NCBI GenBank assembly: GCA_030829985.1
Contig: JAURNW010000013.1
Span: 62,001-126,000 of the forward strand
Length of the DNA: 64,000 nucleotides
Source of the DNA: Gammaproteobacteria bacterium
GTDB lineage: Bacteria > Pseudomonadota > Gammaproteobacteria > Eutrophobiales > Eutrophobiaceae
Direction: 5' to 3'
Of the stretch, positions 17,413-24,641 are shown one piece after another. Under the pieces are notes generated by a model, which ran no database searches, had not been told where the DNA came from, and saw nothing but the letters and a program-made list of their open reading frames with translations. Position 1 is the stretch's first letter; every line of letters begins with the position of its first letter. A program made the position numbers and the translations under genes.

Positions 17413-19551
17413 CTATACTTCGATCAGATGGAAAAGTCTGTGCTTATCCATAAACGTTTCGAAACCAGGCGGCACAACAAAGGTTGTAGCATCGGACTCA
17501 ATAACACATGGTCCAGGCATTTTATTTCCAGGCATAATTGCTTCCATTAGATATAAATCAGCTTCATGCCATTTTTTCTTAAAGTAGAATTTACGTTTAC
17601 CCAACTTAGCTTCTGCAGAAGGATTAGGACCTGCATCTGGCTGAGAAGGAATAGCCGGTTTCTTGACTTCAACTGTACCATGCATAATAGCGGTGGTAAC
17701 ACCGTAACCTAACTCAGGTGATTGAGCTGCTTTTGCATAGACACGACCAAAAGTTTCTTCGAATGCTTCGGTCAATGCAGGCCAATCTTTAGCACCTTTT
17801 ATGTTTTTCACTGGGGCAACAATCTCAAGGTCGTTCAATTGACCCATGTATTGCATACTAAAACCAGGATCGAGAGTAACTGATTCTTTACCAAAACCAT
17901 TAATCTTGAACTCTTCCAAAACTTTAACTTCCAGTTCATCCCAAGCTGCTTGTAAGACTGCACAAGCTTCTGCCTTTGCAGAGTCACCACTATCTGGTGG
18001 CATTGCAATATCGACACTCATATCATAGCGATATTCAAATTCTGCAGCAGCACAACCAAAGGCAGAGAATCCAGCCGCCCATGCAGGAACGATTGTTTCC
18101 TGGAAGCCTAAACCTTGTGTATAACCATAAGCGTGTACTGGACCAGCACCACCGTATGAGAAACAAACAAATTCAGAAGGCGTATAACCTTTACTTGAGA
18201 TCATGTCACCAAGATGCTGCTTCAGAGACTGATCAAGTAATTCAATAACACCTGCAGATGCATCTTCGACACTCATACCTAATTTATCAGCAATCTGTTC
18301 TTTGATGCATTGACGAGCACGGTCAACATTTAACTCTAATGCGCCGCCTAAGAAGTTATCAGGGTTTAAATAACCCAGCATAAGGTGACAATCGGTCACA
18401 GATACGGTGTCTACACCGCCCTCTTCCCAACATGTGCCCACTCTATAACCAGCACTGTCTGGACCAAGCTTAATAGCATCTGAATAAGGGTCAATACGCA
18501 CATAACTACCTGCGCCTGCGCCAACGGTATCCATACCTACTAGCGGCAATGACAATACCAATCGCGCCATGTCCTTATCACGACCAATTGCAAAGTTACC
18601 CTTTACAATCAATGCCATATCAAAACTTGTGCCACCAATATCTGAACAAGCGATGTTTTCATAACCGAGTTGCTTACCAAGATAAGCAGAACCGATTACA
18701 CCACCGATTGGACCAGAAACCAGCGTACGAGCTAATTCTTTTGCTTTCCAGCTAATGGTTCCGCCATGGCTTGCCATTACGCGGACATCAAACTTACCAC
18801 CTAGTCCTTTCAGTTTGTCACTTAGGTTCTTCAATGTGACACGTGAAGGCTCAGCAGCATAGGCTTCAAGGATAGTAGTGTTGGTACGATGGCTCTCTTT
18901 ACGACTTGGATAGTAGTCACAAGAAGCAAATACAGGGATGTTTTTGCCAGAAGCCTTAACTTCAGCAAGAACAGCATCTCTAACAGCTTCTTCATGAGAA
19001 TGATTAGCATGTGAATTTAAGAAACTGATTACAATTGCTTTAATGTCTGTTGCAAGCAATTCTTTTGCCGCAATTACAGCTTCTTCAACACGCACTGGAA
19101 TTACTACTGTACCCTGACAATCAATACGTTCGGTAACACCACGTGTATCTTGAATAGCAACTAGTGGCTCATCATAACGGTGTGAATTCAGGTGAAGACG
19201 ATCTTCAAATGCGTATCCAAGATAGCATTGAATCGCACGACCCATACGATGGTTATCTTCAAAACCTCTGCTACAAATCAATGCAGTACGAATGCCTGTG
19301 CGTGATACCACTCTGTTCAGCATTGCTGTACCAGAATATACACATGTAGTCATTTGCCCATAGACTTCTTCAAGACTACGGCCTGAATCTGTAAGTGCAT
19401 CCTTACTTGATTCAACAACGGCAGAGGCCTCATCAATACTACTTTGCGCCTTGCCTACAATAAATTGGCCATCGGCCGCAACGAAAAAAGTATCTGTCAT
19501 TGTGCCGCCGGCATCAATTCCCAGTACTTCGATAGGATTATCTGAACTCAA
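17413..19551 (-). CDS. acxA: Acetone carboxylase beta subunit (hydantoinase A-like, ATP-using)
   Basis: The 712-residue protein opens with LGIDAGGTMTDTFFV, the phosphate-binding loop of the hydantoinase A/acetate kinase-like fold. It continues with the family motifs SDIGGTSFDMALI and FSYGGAGPVHAYG. This subunit activates acetone and bicarbonate with ATP and passes them to the alpha subunit. The start is a TTG at 19551, supported by an AGGAGG eight bases upstream; no better ATG lies before the IDAGG motif. It is the first gene of the acx operon. A strong -24/-12 element is found at 19636-19651, so expression is probably sigma54-dependent and inducible by ketones or alcohols. Confidence 0.95.
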   Translation of the reverse strand: MSSDNPIEVLGIDAGGTMTDTFFVAADGQFIVGKAQSSIDEASAVVESSKDALTDSGRSLEEVYGQMTTCVYSGTAMLNRVVSRTGIRTALICSRGFEDNHRMGRAIQCYLGYAFEDRLHLNSHRYDEPLVAIQDTRGVTERIDCQGTVVIPVRVEEAVIAAKELLATDIKAIVISFLNSHANHSHEEAVRDAVLAEVKASGKNIPVFASCDYYPSRKESHRTNTTILEAYAAEPSRVTLKNLSDKLKGLGGKFDVRVMASHGGTISWKAKELARTLVSGPIGGVIGSAYLGKQLGYENIACSDIGGTSFDMALIVKGNFAIGRDKDMARLVLSLPLVGMDTVGAGAGSYVRIDPYSDAIKLGPDSAGYRVGTCWEEGGVDTVSVTDCHLMLGYLNPDNFLGGALELNVDRARQCIKEQIADKLGMSVEDASAGVIELLDQSLKQHLGDMISSKGYTPSEFVCFSYGGAGPVHAYGYTQGLGFQETIVPAWAAGFSAFGCAAAEFEYRYDMSVDIAMPPDSGDSAKAEACAVLQAAWDELEVKVLEEFKINGFGKESVTLDPGFSMQYMGQLNDLEIVAPVKNIKGAKDWPALTEAFEETFGRVYAKAAQSPELGYGVTTAIMHGTVEVKKPAIPSQPDAGPNPSAEAKLGKRKFYFKKKWHEADLYLMEAIMPGNKMPGPCVIESDATTFVVPPGFETFMDKHRLFHLIEV

Positions 19552-20122
19552 AATGTTTTCCTCCTAAGAATTGGTACATAAGTCATCATGGACTTAATGA
19601 AACCAGATTGTTTTTATATTTCCACGTTCTCTAAGAGCAATAGTCATGCCGTTTTTAAAAAACGTTGCTATATGAAGATATGTATTTGATTTATAATGGC
19701 TTTATTGTAGGCGTGCATTTATTAGATAGCATCTAAAAGCGTATGATTTTCATCCGATCGGTCGAACACCGGTCTATTATTAGTCTGAACGTTTAATCAA
19801 AAACATTAATGGCCCGTAATTTCTATTTGCTTCTGAAAATCTTTTTATAATTTTAATATTATGCCAAGATAGGCTAATTCAGTAGGGTTTTAATAACTGA
19901 TTTATATTATATATAAGTGATAAATATATGTTACATAAAATACCGAAGAATTTGATTATGATTCACAATCAAAATAATTATTTCAGTAAAGCTTTATCTT
20001 ATTTAAAAATAATCTGAATATACGTGGTATAAAATCAAAAAAGATTTTTACTTTATTGTTAATAAGACGCTAAACTAGATTTCAGATACATCATTCATAT
20101 CAGAATATATATTTAATAAACC
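19552..20122. other. Divergent control region of acxABC and the PMF-module copy I
   Basis: About 570 bases without a gene. Near acxA it holds the ribosome-binding site and the sigma54-type promoter. Around 19760 there is a GC-rich CGGT-N5-ACCG dyad, which stands out in AT-rich sequence and could be an activator site. The half near 20123 is very AT-rich and shows no clear promoter. Confidence 0.5.
19636..19651 (-). promoter_or_regulatory. Candidate sigma54 promoter of acxABC
   Basis: On the minus strand CGGCATGACTATTGCT has GG and GC ten bases apart. It agrees with the consensus GGCAYR...TTGCW at nearly all positions. It lies about 85 bases before the TTG start of acxA. Confidence 0.65.
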
Positions 20123-20821
20123 ATGCTAACTAAAACTTTCAAATCGCGATTAATTCTACAATGGTGCATATACACAGGTGTTGTCATCTTCCTTTTATGG
20201 TTTAGTTTGGAACTCCATCTTTTAGTCAAAATTTTCATTAGTGATCCAACCAAGATCACCTTCCTCATAGCTCTGTTTTTTATTGGTGGGACTATACATT
20301 GTGGTATCAGAGCAAATTATTTATCGAATCAACTCAATGCAATCATGGATATTGAAGACAATAGCTTATCCTGGGAGAACGATAGTTCTTTGCCCGCTGA
20401 ATTTTTAAGAACCATCACGAAAAGTCTGGAAGGACAAACTTTTAAAGGTGAACAATCTGCAGATAATGCATTGCTAGCGGAAGTATTCGCTGATCAGGCT
20501 CATGCGCAGCATGAGATAGGCTGGTTTTTTACAAGTTTATTAGTAAAGCTGGGTTTGTTAGGCACCGTGATTGGATTTGTTCTTATGCTTGGTCCACTTT
20601 CCACTTTAAAATCATTCGATATAGCAGATGTACAAGGCATTCTCACGTCAATGACAGCTGGAATGGGAGTTGCTTTGAATACGACCCTGGTTGGTCTATT
20701 GGGTAGTATGTTACTCAGCTTTCAATACTTATTACTGGATCGAGGTGCAGATGAAGTCGTCGCGAGAACTGTACATTTTATGGAAACCGAGTTAATACCG
20801 GAAAAGTTTAAAAAGGCTTAG
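20123..20821 (+). CDS. MotA/TolQ/ExbB-family proton channel subunit (module copy I)
   Basis: The 232-residue protein has an N-terminal membrane pair (about 12-30 and 42-60). A cytoplasmic loop of about 70 residues follows. Two further membrane helices lie at about 138-158 and 175-200 with the family signature VKLGLLGTVIGFVLMLGPL and GMGVALNTTLVGLLGSM. Such subunits form a pentamer around an ExbD/MotB-type dimer and conduct protons to drive motion. The next gene encodes the ExbD-like partner three bases later. A paralogue is at 53215-53958. The order and partners differ from Tol, Ton and Mot systems, so the output is unknown. Confidence 0.8.
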   Translation: MLTKTFKSRLILQWCIYTGVVIFLLWFSLELHLLVKIFISDPTKITFLIALFFIGGTIHCGIRANYLSNQLNAIMDIEDNSLSWENDSSLPAEFLRTITKSLEGQTFKGEQSADNALLAEVFADQAHAQHEIGWFFTSLLVKLGLLGTVIGFVLMLGPLSTLKSFDIADVQGILTSMTAGMGVALNTTLVGLLGSMLLSFQYLLLDRGADEVVARTVHFMETELIPEKFKKA

Positions 20822-20824
20822 TAG

Positions 20825-21433
20825 ATGAGTATCCGACGCTCATCAAGGCAATTCGAGCAGGATCCGTTTACGGACTTGTTATTTAATTCTTTGTTAGCCT
20901 TTACGCTACTTTTTCTCATCACAATATTATTTCTTAATCCGCCAGCTAAAAAAGGAATTATTGACCCCAAGGCAGAATTTATTGTGACTATTAAATGGGA
21001 TGATAGTAGTCCTGATGATGTGGATACCTGGGTGCAGGGACCAAACGGCGGTGTAGTCTGGTTTCGAAATTCTGAAGTTGGATTAATACATCTTGATCGT
21101 GACGACCGTGGTATAGCAAAAGACAGCATTATCGTTAATGGAGTTGAAGTCATTAATCCATTAAATCAGGAAGTAGTGACGATACGCGGCAATGTACCAG
21201 GAGAATATATTTTTAATGTGCATTACTACAATAGTAAATCATTAAGAAAAGCAAACGTTGAGGTACGAGCTGTAAAAGTTAATCCGCAATTACAGATTGT
21301 ATATTACGGTACGCTTACACTAGAAAATAAAGGTGATGAAAAAACGGCAGTGCGTTTTACTATAGATGCAGAAGGAAATGTCACTAATGTTAATACATTA
21401 TTTAAATCCATCGTTGAGGTTAATAAATTATGA
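20825..21433 (+). CDS. ExbD-like protein with fused YfaP/DUF2135-like periplasmic domain (copy I)
   Basis: The 202-residue protein begins with a short cytoplasmic end and one membrane helix, DPFTDLLFNSLLAFTLLFL. Its Asp is placed like the proton-carrying Asp of ExbD or MotB. The periplasmic part (about 45-200) has no peptidoglycan-binding or ExbD C-terminal domain. It reads as a beta sandwich with DDVDTWVQGPNG, LDRDDRG and GEYIFNVHYYN, similar in pattern to YfaP/DUF2135. The copy at 53967-54560 is very similar over its full length. It overlaps the next gene by four bases. The domain naming is by eye and needs a profile search. Confidence 0.7.
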   Translation: MSIRRSSRQFEQDPFTDLLFNSLLAFTLLFLITILFLNPPAKKGIIDPKAEFIVTIKWDDSSPDDVDTWVQGPNGGVVWFRNSEVGLIHLDRDDRGIAKDSIIVNGVEVINPLNQEVVTIRGNVPGEYIFNVHYYNSKSLRKANVEVRAVKVNPQLQIVYYGTLTLENKGDEKTAVRFTIDAEGNVTNVNTLFKSIVEVNKL

Positions 21434-21945
21434 ATCAGGCTGTTTTAGGGCTCACGCTAACGTATGTTGCATTAGCGGCATTAGTGTTGGGAATATTTTT
21501 ACTCACCCGTTTACCGGTATGGTTAAAATTCACATTTGTACTAACCGTTAGTGGATTTTATTATCTAACCTATTTTAGTCTGCAAGGCATGCTAGGTTGG
21601 CCTACACAACAAGAATTGCCAGATACATTCCAACTTATGGCTTCATCAATAACAGAACCAGACGAAGACGAAGGTATTGCCGGCCGTATTCATATCTGGG
21701 CGACTGAGTTTGAAGATAATAAACCGGCAGCTGAACCACGTGCCTATGAACTACCTTATGATCTTGATCTGCACTCCGCCCTAGAAGCCGCATTAAAAGA
21801 ACAACGCAGAGGAAACATTCAACTTGGGAAGAAAAAAGAAGGTAAAACCACTGATGACTTAGCCAGAGACCTTTCTAAGTACGGACAGAAACGTGAGGAG
21901 ATTGAATTTTTTGATCTGCCTGATCCTGAGGTTCCTGAAAAATAA
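21430..21945 (+). CDS. Conserved membrane protein of the PMF module, DLPDP signature (copy I)
   Basis: The 171-residue product has two N-terminal membrane helices (about 5-27 and 32-52). A hydrophilic tail follows, with LGWPTQQELPDTFQL, EPRAYELPY and the C-terminal IEFFDLPDPEVPEK. The gene at 54587-55099 encodes the same arrangement with LGWPTTENLP, EPRAYELEY and IEFYDLPDP, so these segments are the signature of the family. I do not recognise the family. It is translationally coupled (ATGA-type overlap) to the ExbD-like gene, so it is probably a third fixed component of the motor. Confidence 0.65.
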   Translation: MNQAVLGLTLTYVALAALVLGIFLLTRLPVWLKFTFVLTVSGFYYLTYFSLQGMLGWPTQQELPDTFQLMASSITEPDEDEGIAGRIHIWATEFEDNKPAAEPRAYELPYDLDLHSALEAALKEQRRGNIQLGKKKEGKTTDDLARDLSKYGQKREEIEFFDLPDPEVPEK

Positions 21946-21973
21946 CATCATGCTCATAAAAAACATATTAACT

Positions 21974-22708
21974 ATGAAAATTTTTAATTGCTTAATACTT
22001 TCAATACTTCTAGTTTTTTCACTCGCAGGCTGTTCTGAAAAACCAGTAGGAAGTAAATATTTTCCACTAAATGAGGGGATGAGTTGGACTTACAGTTTAA
22101 CAACAGAATATAGCAATGAAGAAGAATCACTCGAGAAACAATTAACTATTACCAATCTTGGTGTAGAAAAATTTGGTAAACAAACTTATTACGTACGCCG
22201 AACCAGTTCAGGGATCGATTACTATCATAATTTTGATGAAACAGGACTGTTTCGTGAAGCCTTGCGTACACTAGTCGAAAGCAAACCACGCATGGATAGA
22301 GCGAAACGCTATGTTTTAAAACAACCGTTGGAAATTGGTACGGAATGGCGTGAGATCAGTCGTCCATTACTTATGTTGCGCGTTTACCCTTATCGTGTGC
22401 GTGTTGGTAAAGATGCACAGGTTCCTATGATTTATCGAATTGAATCCTTATCCGAAACTGTCACTGTAGCAGCTGGCACATTTGAAAATTGTATTAAAGT
22501 GGTCGCAAATGGGACCTTCAATACCTATACCGATGCGGTCAGTGGCGACACAGAAATTCCTATGAAGGTGGAAGAATGGTATGCCCCAGGAGTTGGATTA
22601 GTGAAACAGATACGCTATGAACTTGATGGCGACATTATTGATATATTTAATACGCCGGTTTTCCTGGGTGGGCGCTCTACTCTTGCATTACAATCGTTCG
22701 ATAATTAA
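21974..22708 (+). CDS. Lipoprotein of unknown function following PMF module copy I
   Basis: I chose the Met at 21974, which begins MKIFNCLILSILLVFSLAGC, a lipoprotein signal with the lipobox LAGC. Open frame extends upstream to 21893, but that part overlaps the previous gene and lacks a signal. The mature protein of about 225 residues has segments YFPLNEGMSWTYSLTTEYSN, VAAGTFENCIKV and VEEWYAPGVGLVKQIRYE. These resemble periplasmic or outer-membrane proteins whose fold repeats beta strands; similar EWYAPGVG segments occur in secreted lipoproteins of unknown role. It is probably part of the module, though copy II has an unrelated lipoprotein before its channel gene. Confidence 0.6.
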   Translation: MKIFNCLILSILLVFSLAGCSEKPVGSKYFPLNEGMSWTYSLTTEYSNEEESLEKQLTITNLGVEKFGKQTYYVRRTSSGIDYYHNFDETGLFREALRTLVESKPRMDRAKRYVLKQPLEIGTEWREISRPLLMLRVYPYRVRVGKDAQVPMIYRIESLSETVTVAAGTFENCIKVVANGTFNTYTDAVSGDTEIPMKVEEWYAPGVGLVKQIRYELDGDIIDIFNTPVFLGGRSTLALQSFDN

Positions 22709-22751
22709 ACAGCTATTAACACGATTTAATTAGTGCATTCCAAACTATTTT

Positions 22752-23054
22752 TTATCCACCGCCTTTCTGAAAGGTGGTATTAAATTTCTCTAGATACGTA
22801 TCTATTTGTTCTTTGGTCAAACCTTGAAATTTAAAATTCATTGGTGTGTGATGGATTGAAAGTGATGCGATTTTTCTGGTTAGCTGATTATCCAGGTTAA
22901 TATCCACATACCCATTCAAGAAAGGAAAACTAACACTTGAATTTTCCGGATCAATTTTTAATAAATGACCGTCGATTATTGTTTTAATAATCAGTCGATA
23001 AAACTCGTCATGCGTCACTGCCATATCGCGTTTTAACTCAATTGATTCAGTCAC
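22752..23054 (-). CDS. Small protein of the aldehyde oxidoreductase operon, C-terminal GGG
   Basis: This 100-residue soluble protein is the last gene of the operon, 31 bases after the MoaD-like gene. I do not recognise the family. It contains DMAVTHDEFYRLIIKTIIDG, FPFLNGYVDINLDNQ and ends FNTTFQKGGG. The Gly-rich C-terminus resembles that of sulfur-carrier proteins, which may be chance. The position suggests a role in maturation of the tungsten enzyme. An alternative is that it is an enzyme subunit of unknown role. Confidence 0.6.
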   Translation of the reverse strand: MTESIELKRDMAVTHDEFYRLIIKTIIDGHLLKIDPENSSVSFPFLNGYVDINLDNQLTRKIASLSIHHTPMNFKFQGLTKEQIDTYLEKFNTTFQKGGG

Positions 23055-23085
23055 TGTGTATCCTGGTTTTGGATTGAAAGTAAAT

Positions 23086-23337
23086 TTAACCGCCGGCCAC
23101 TGGTGGCCATATAGCTAGTGTATCGCCGTCACTAAAGTTCAAGCTTTTTCTTTCTTCAGGATGCAGATAAACCCCGTTTAACAGTACCAGATGAACTTCT
23201 TTGTCTGGTACATTGAATCTATCAAGGATTGAAATAGTTGTATCTGATGTTGAAATTTCAAACTTAGCCGAGTGCTTTACTGAATTTTCCGGCAAATACT
23301 GACTTAAACTCGCGTAGAGTTTTAATGTGATTTCCAT
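23086..23337 (-). CDS. MoaD/ThiS-like sulfur-carrier protein of the AOR operon
   Basis: The 83-residue protein has the ubiquitin-like MoaD pattern: MEITLKLYASLSQYLP at the N-terminus, VLLNGVYL in the middle, LNFSDGDTLAIWPPVAGG at the end. The terminal Gly-Gly would be adenylated and thiocarboxylated. MoaD supplies sulfur for the pterin dithiolene of Mo/W cofactor. A dedicated MoaD-like gene beside a tungsten aldehyde oxidoreductase is known in AOR operons such as that of Aromatoleum. It lies seven bases after the FAD subunit gene. Confidence 0.82.
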   Translation of the reverse strand: MEITLKLYASLSQYLPENSVKHSAKFEISTSDTTISILDRFNVPDKEVHLVLLNGVYLHPEERKSLNFSDGDTLAIWPPVAGG

Positions 23338-23344
23338 TAAATAT

Positions 23345-24610
23345 CTAGATTACTCCAGCATTGTGACCAATAGCCTGAGTGTTGGCTAGATAAGCTTCCA
23401 TAATTCGAGTCGGATCTTTTAATAAATGATTTTTCCACTTACCTAGTTTCAGTTTGGTTTGTATTAATCCACGTAACACACCCACATGTTGCGTCAAGCC
23501 AAGCGCCTGAGCCCCAACCAGAATGTCATCTTCAAACTGTAAACTTATATAACGATAGCGATCATTATCACATAGATGGACTGATTCTCCCCCATCAACG
23601 CCCATCCAAAGTCCATAAGAACTCGAAATTAATCCCATAGTATCTAGAACATTCATATTCACACATCCCTGATGTGCAGTATCTTTACCCGACATATTCA
23701 TCGCAGCTATGCGACCATGATCTGCCGCTGTTGGTTGAATAGCCTGAACTGTGTATTCGCCTGTTGAAAAATCCTTACCCTGACAAACATCACCAGCAGC
23801 ATAAATGTCAGGGATATTAGATTGAAGCCTGTCATTCACCAAGACACCGAAATCAGTTTCTAAACCACTTCCTTCCAGGAATTGAATGTTTGCTGCTACG
23901 CCTGTTGCTGATATGACAAGATCTGCATCCAGTACTTCGCCATTATCAAGTTTAACTTTTAGTGAGTCGCCACTGCCTTTTTCGATAGCATCTACACGTG
24001 TAGAGGTATGCACCGCTACGCCCTTTTTCTTACACCAATCTTTTATCAGGTTGCCCGCCGTTTGATCCATCATCCTTGGAACCATCCTGTCACCCATTTC
24101 GATAACGGTTAGGTTAACTTTACGGAGTGCGAGTGCTTCCAGAATAATACAACCAATAAACCCTGCCCCCATCAAGATAACATTGGCACCGGGTTGTGCT
24201 CTATTTACGATATTTCTACCGTCTTCTAGTGTCCAACACGAATGTATACCAGGCAGACCTATCCCCTCAATGGGAGGACTAACAGGGTGAGAACCTGTGG
24301 CAATTAACAATTTATCGTAATCAACTTTGTCATTATTTTTAAGACTTAAACATTTCGACTTTGTGTCTATCTTGCTCACCCTGTCTCTGATCACATCAAT
24401 TTCTTTATTTCCATAATGCGCAGCATCTTTTCTGAGATAGGTACCAGACTCATCAATTTTATTAATCAAATAATAGGGCAAAGCCATTCGTGAATATGGT
24501 GGTTCGGGTTCATCCCCAATCATAATTATGCTTGATGTAGGATCTACTTTACGTAAGGTTTCCGCTGCAATAACACCTGAAGGGCCAGCGCCAATAATGA
24601 CATGCTTCAT
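23345..24610 (-). CDS. aorC: FAD-dependent NAD(P)-type oxidoreductase subunit of AOR (AorC-like)
   Basis: The 421-residue protein has an N-terminal FAD-binding dinucleotide fold (IGAGPSGVIAAETLR), a central NAD(H)-binding motif (ILMGAGFIGCIILEALALR), and the FAD motif VNDRLQSNIPDIYAAGDVCQG. It belongs to the pyridine nucleotide-disulfide oxidoreductase superfamily without the redox-active Cys pair. In AorABC-type enzymes this subunit exchanges electrons with NAD+. Its place between the large subunit gene and the MoaD-like gene fits that role. It lacks membrane segments. Confidence 0.85.
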   Translation of the reverse strand: MKHVIIGAGPSGVIAAETLRKVDPTSSIIMIGDEPEPPYSRMALPYYLINKIDESGTYLRKDAAHYGNKEIDVIRDRVSKIDTKSKCLSLKNNDKVDYDKLLIATGSHPVSPPIEGIGLPGIHSCWTLEDGRNIVNRAQPGANVILMGAGFIGCIILEALALRKVNLTVIEMGDRMVPRMMDQTAGNLIKDWCKKKGVAVHTSTRVDAIEKGSGDSLKVKLDNGEVLDADLVISATGVAANIQFLEGSGLETDFGVLVNDRLQSNIPDIYAAGDVCQGKDFSTGEYTVQAIQPTAADHGRIAAMNMSGKDTAHQGCVNMNVLDTMGLISSSYGLWMGVDGGESVHLCDNDRYRYISLQFEDDILVGAQALGLTQHVGVLRGLIQTKLKLGKWKNHLLKDPTRIMEAYLANTQAIGHNAGVI

Positions 24611-24641
24611 CTAGCTATTTTCCTTATTGTTTATTTGCTAC

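Noticed and set aside
20123..21433. Zorya-type anti-phage system (ZorA/ZorB)
   Set aside because: The channel pair is superficially like ZorAB, but ZorA's long cytoplasmic tail, the ZorB peptidoglycan-binding domain, and ZorC/D/E effectors are absent.
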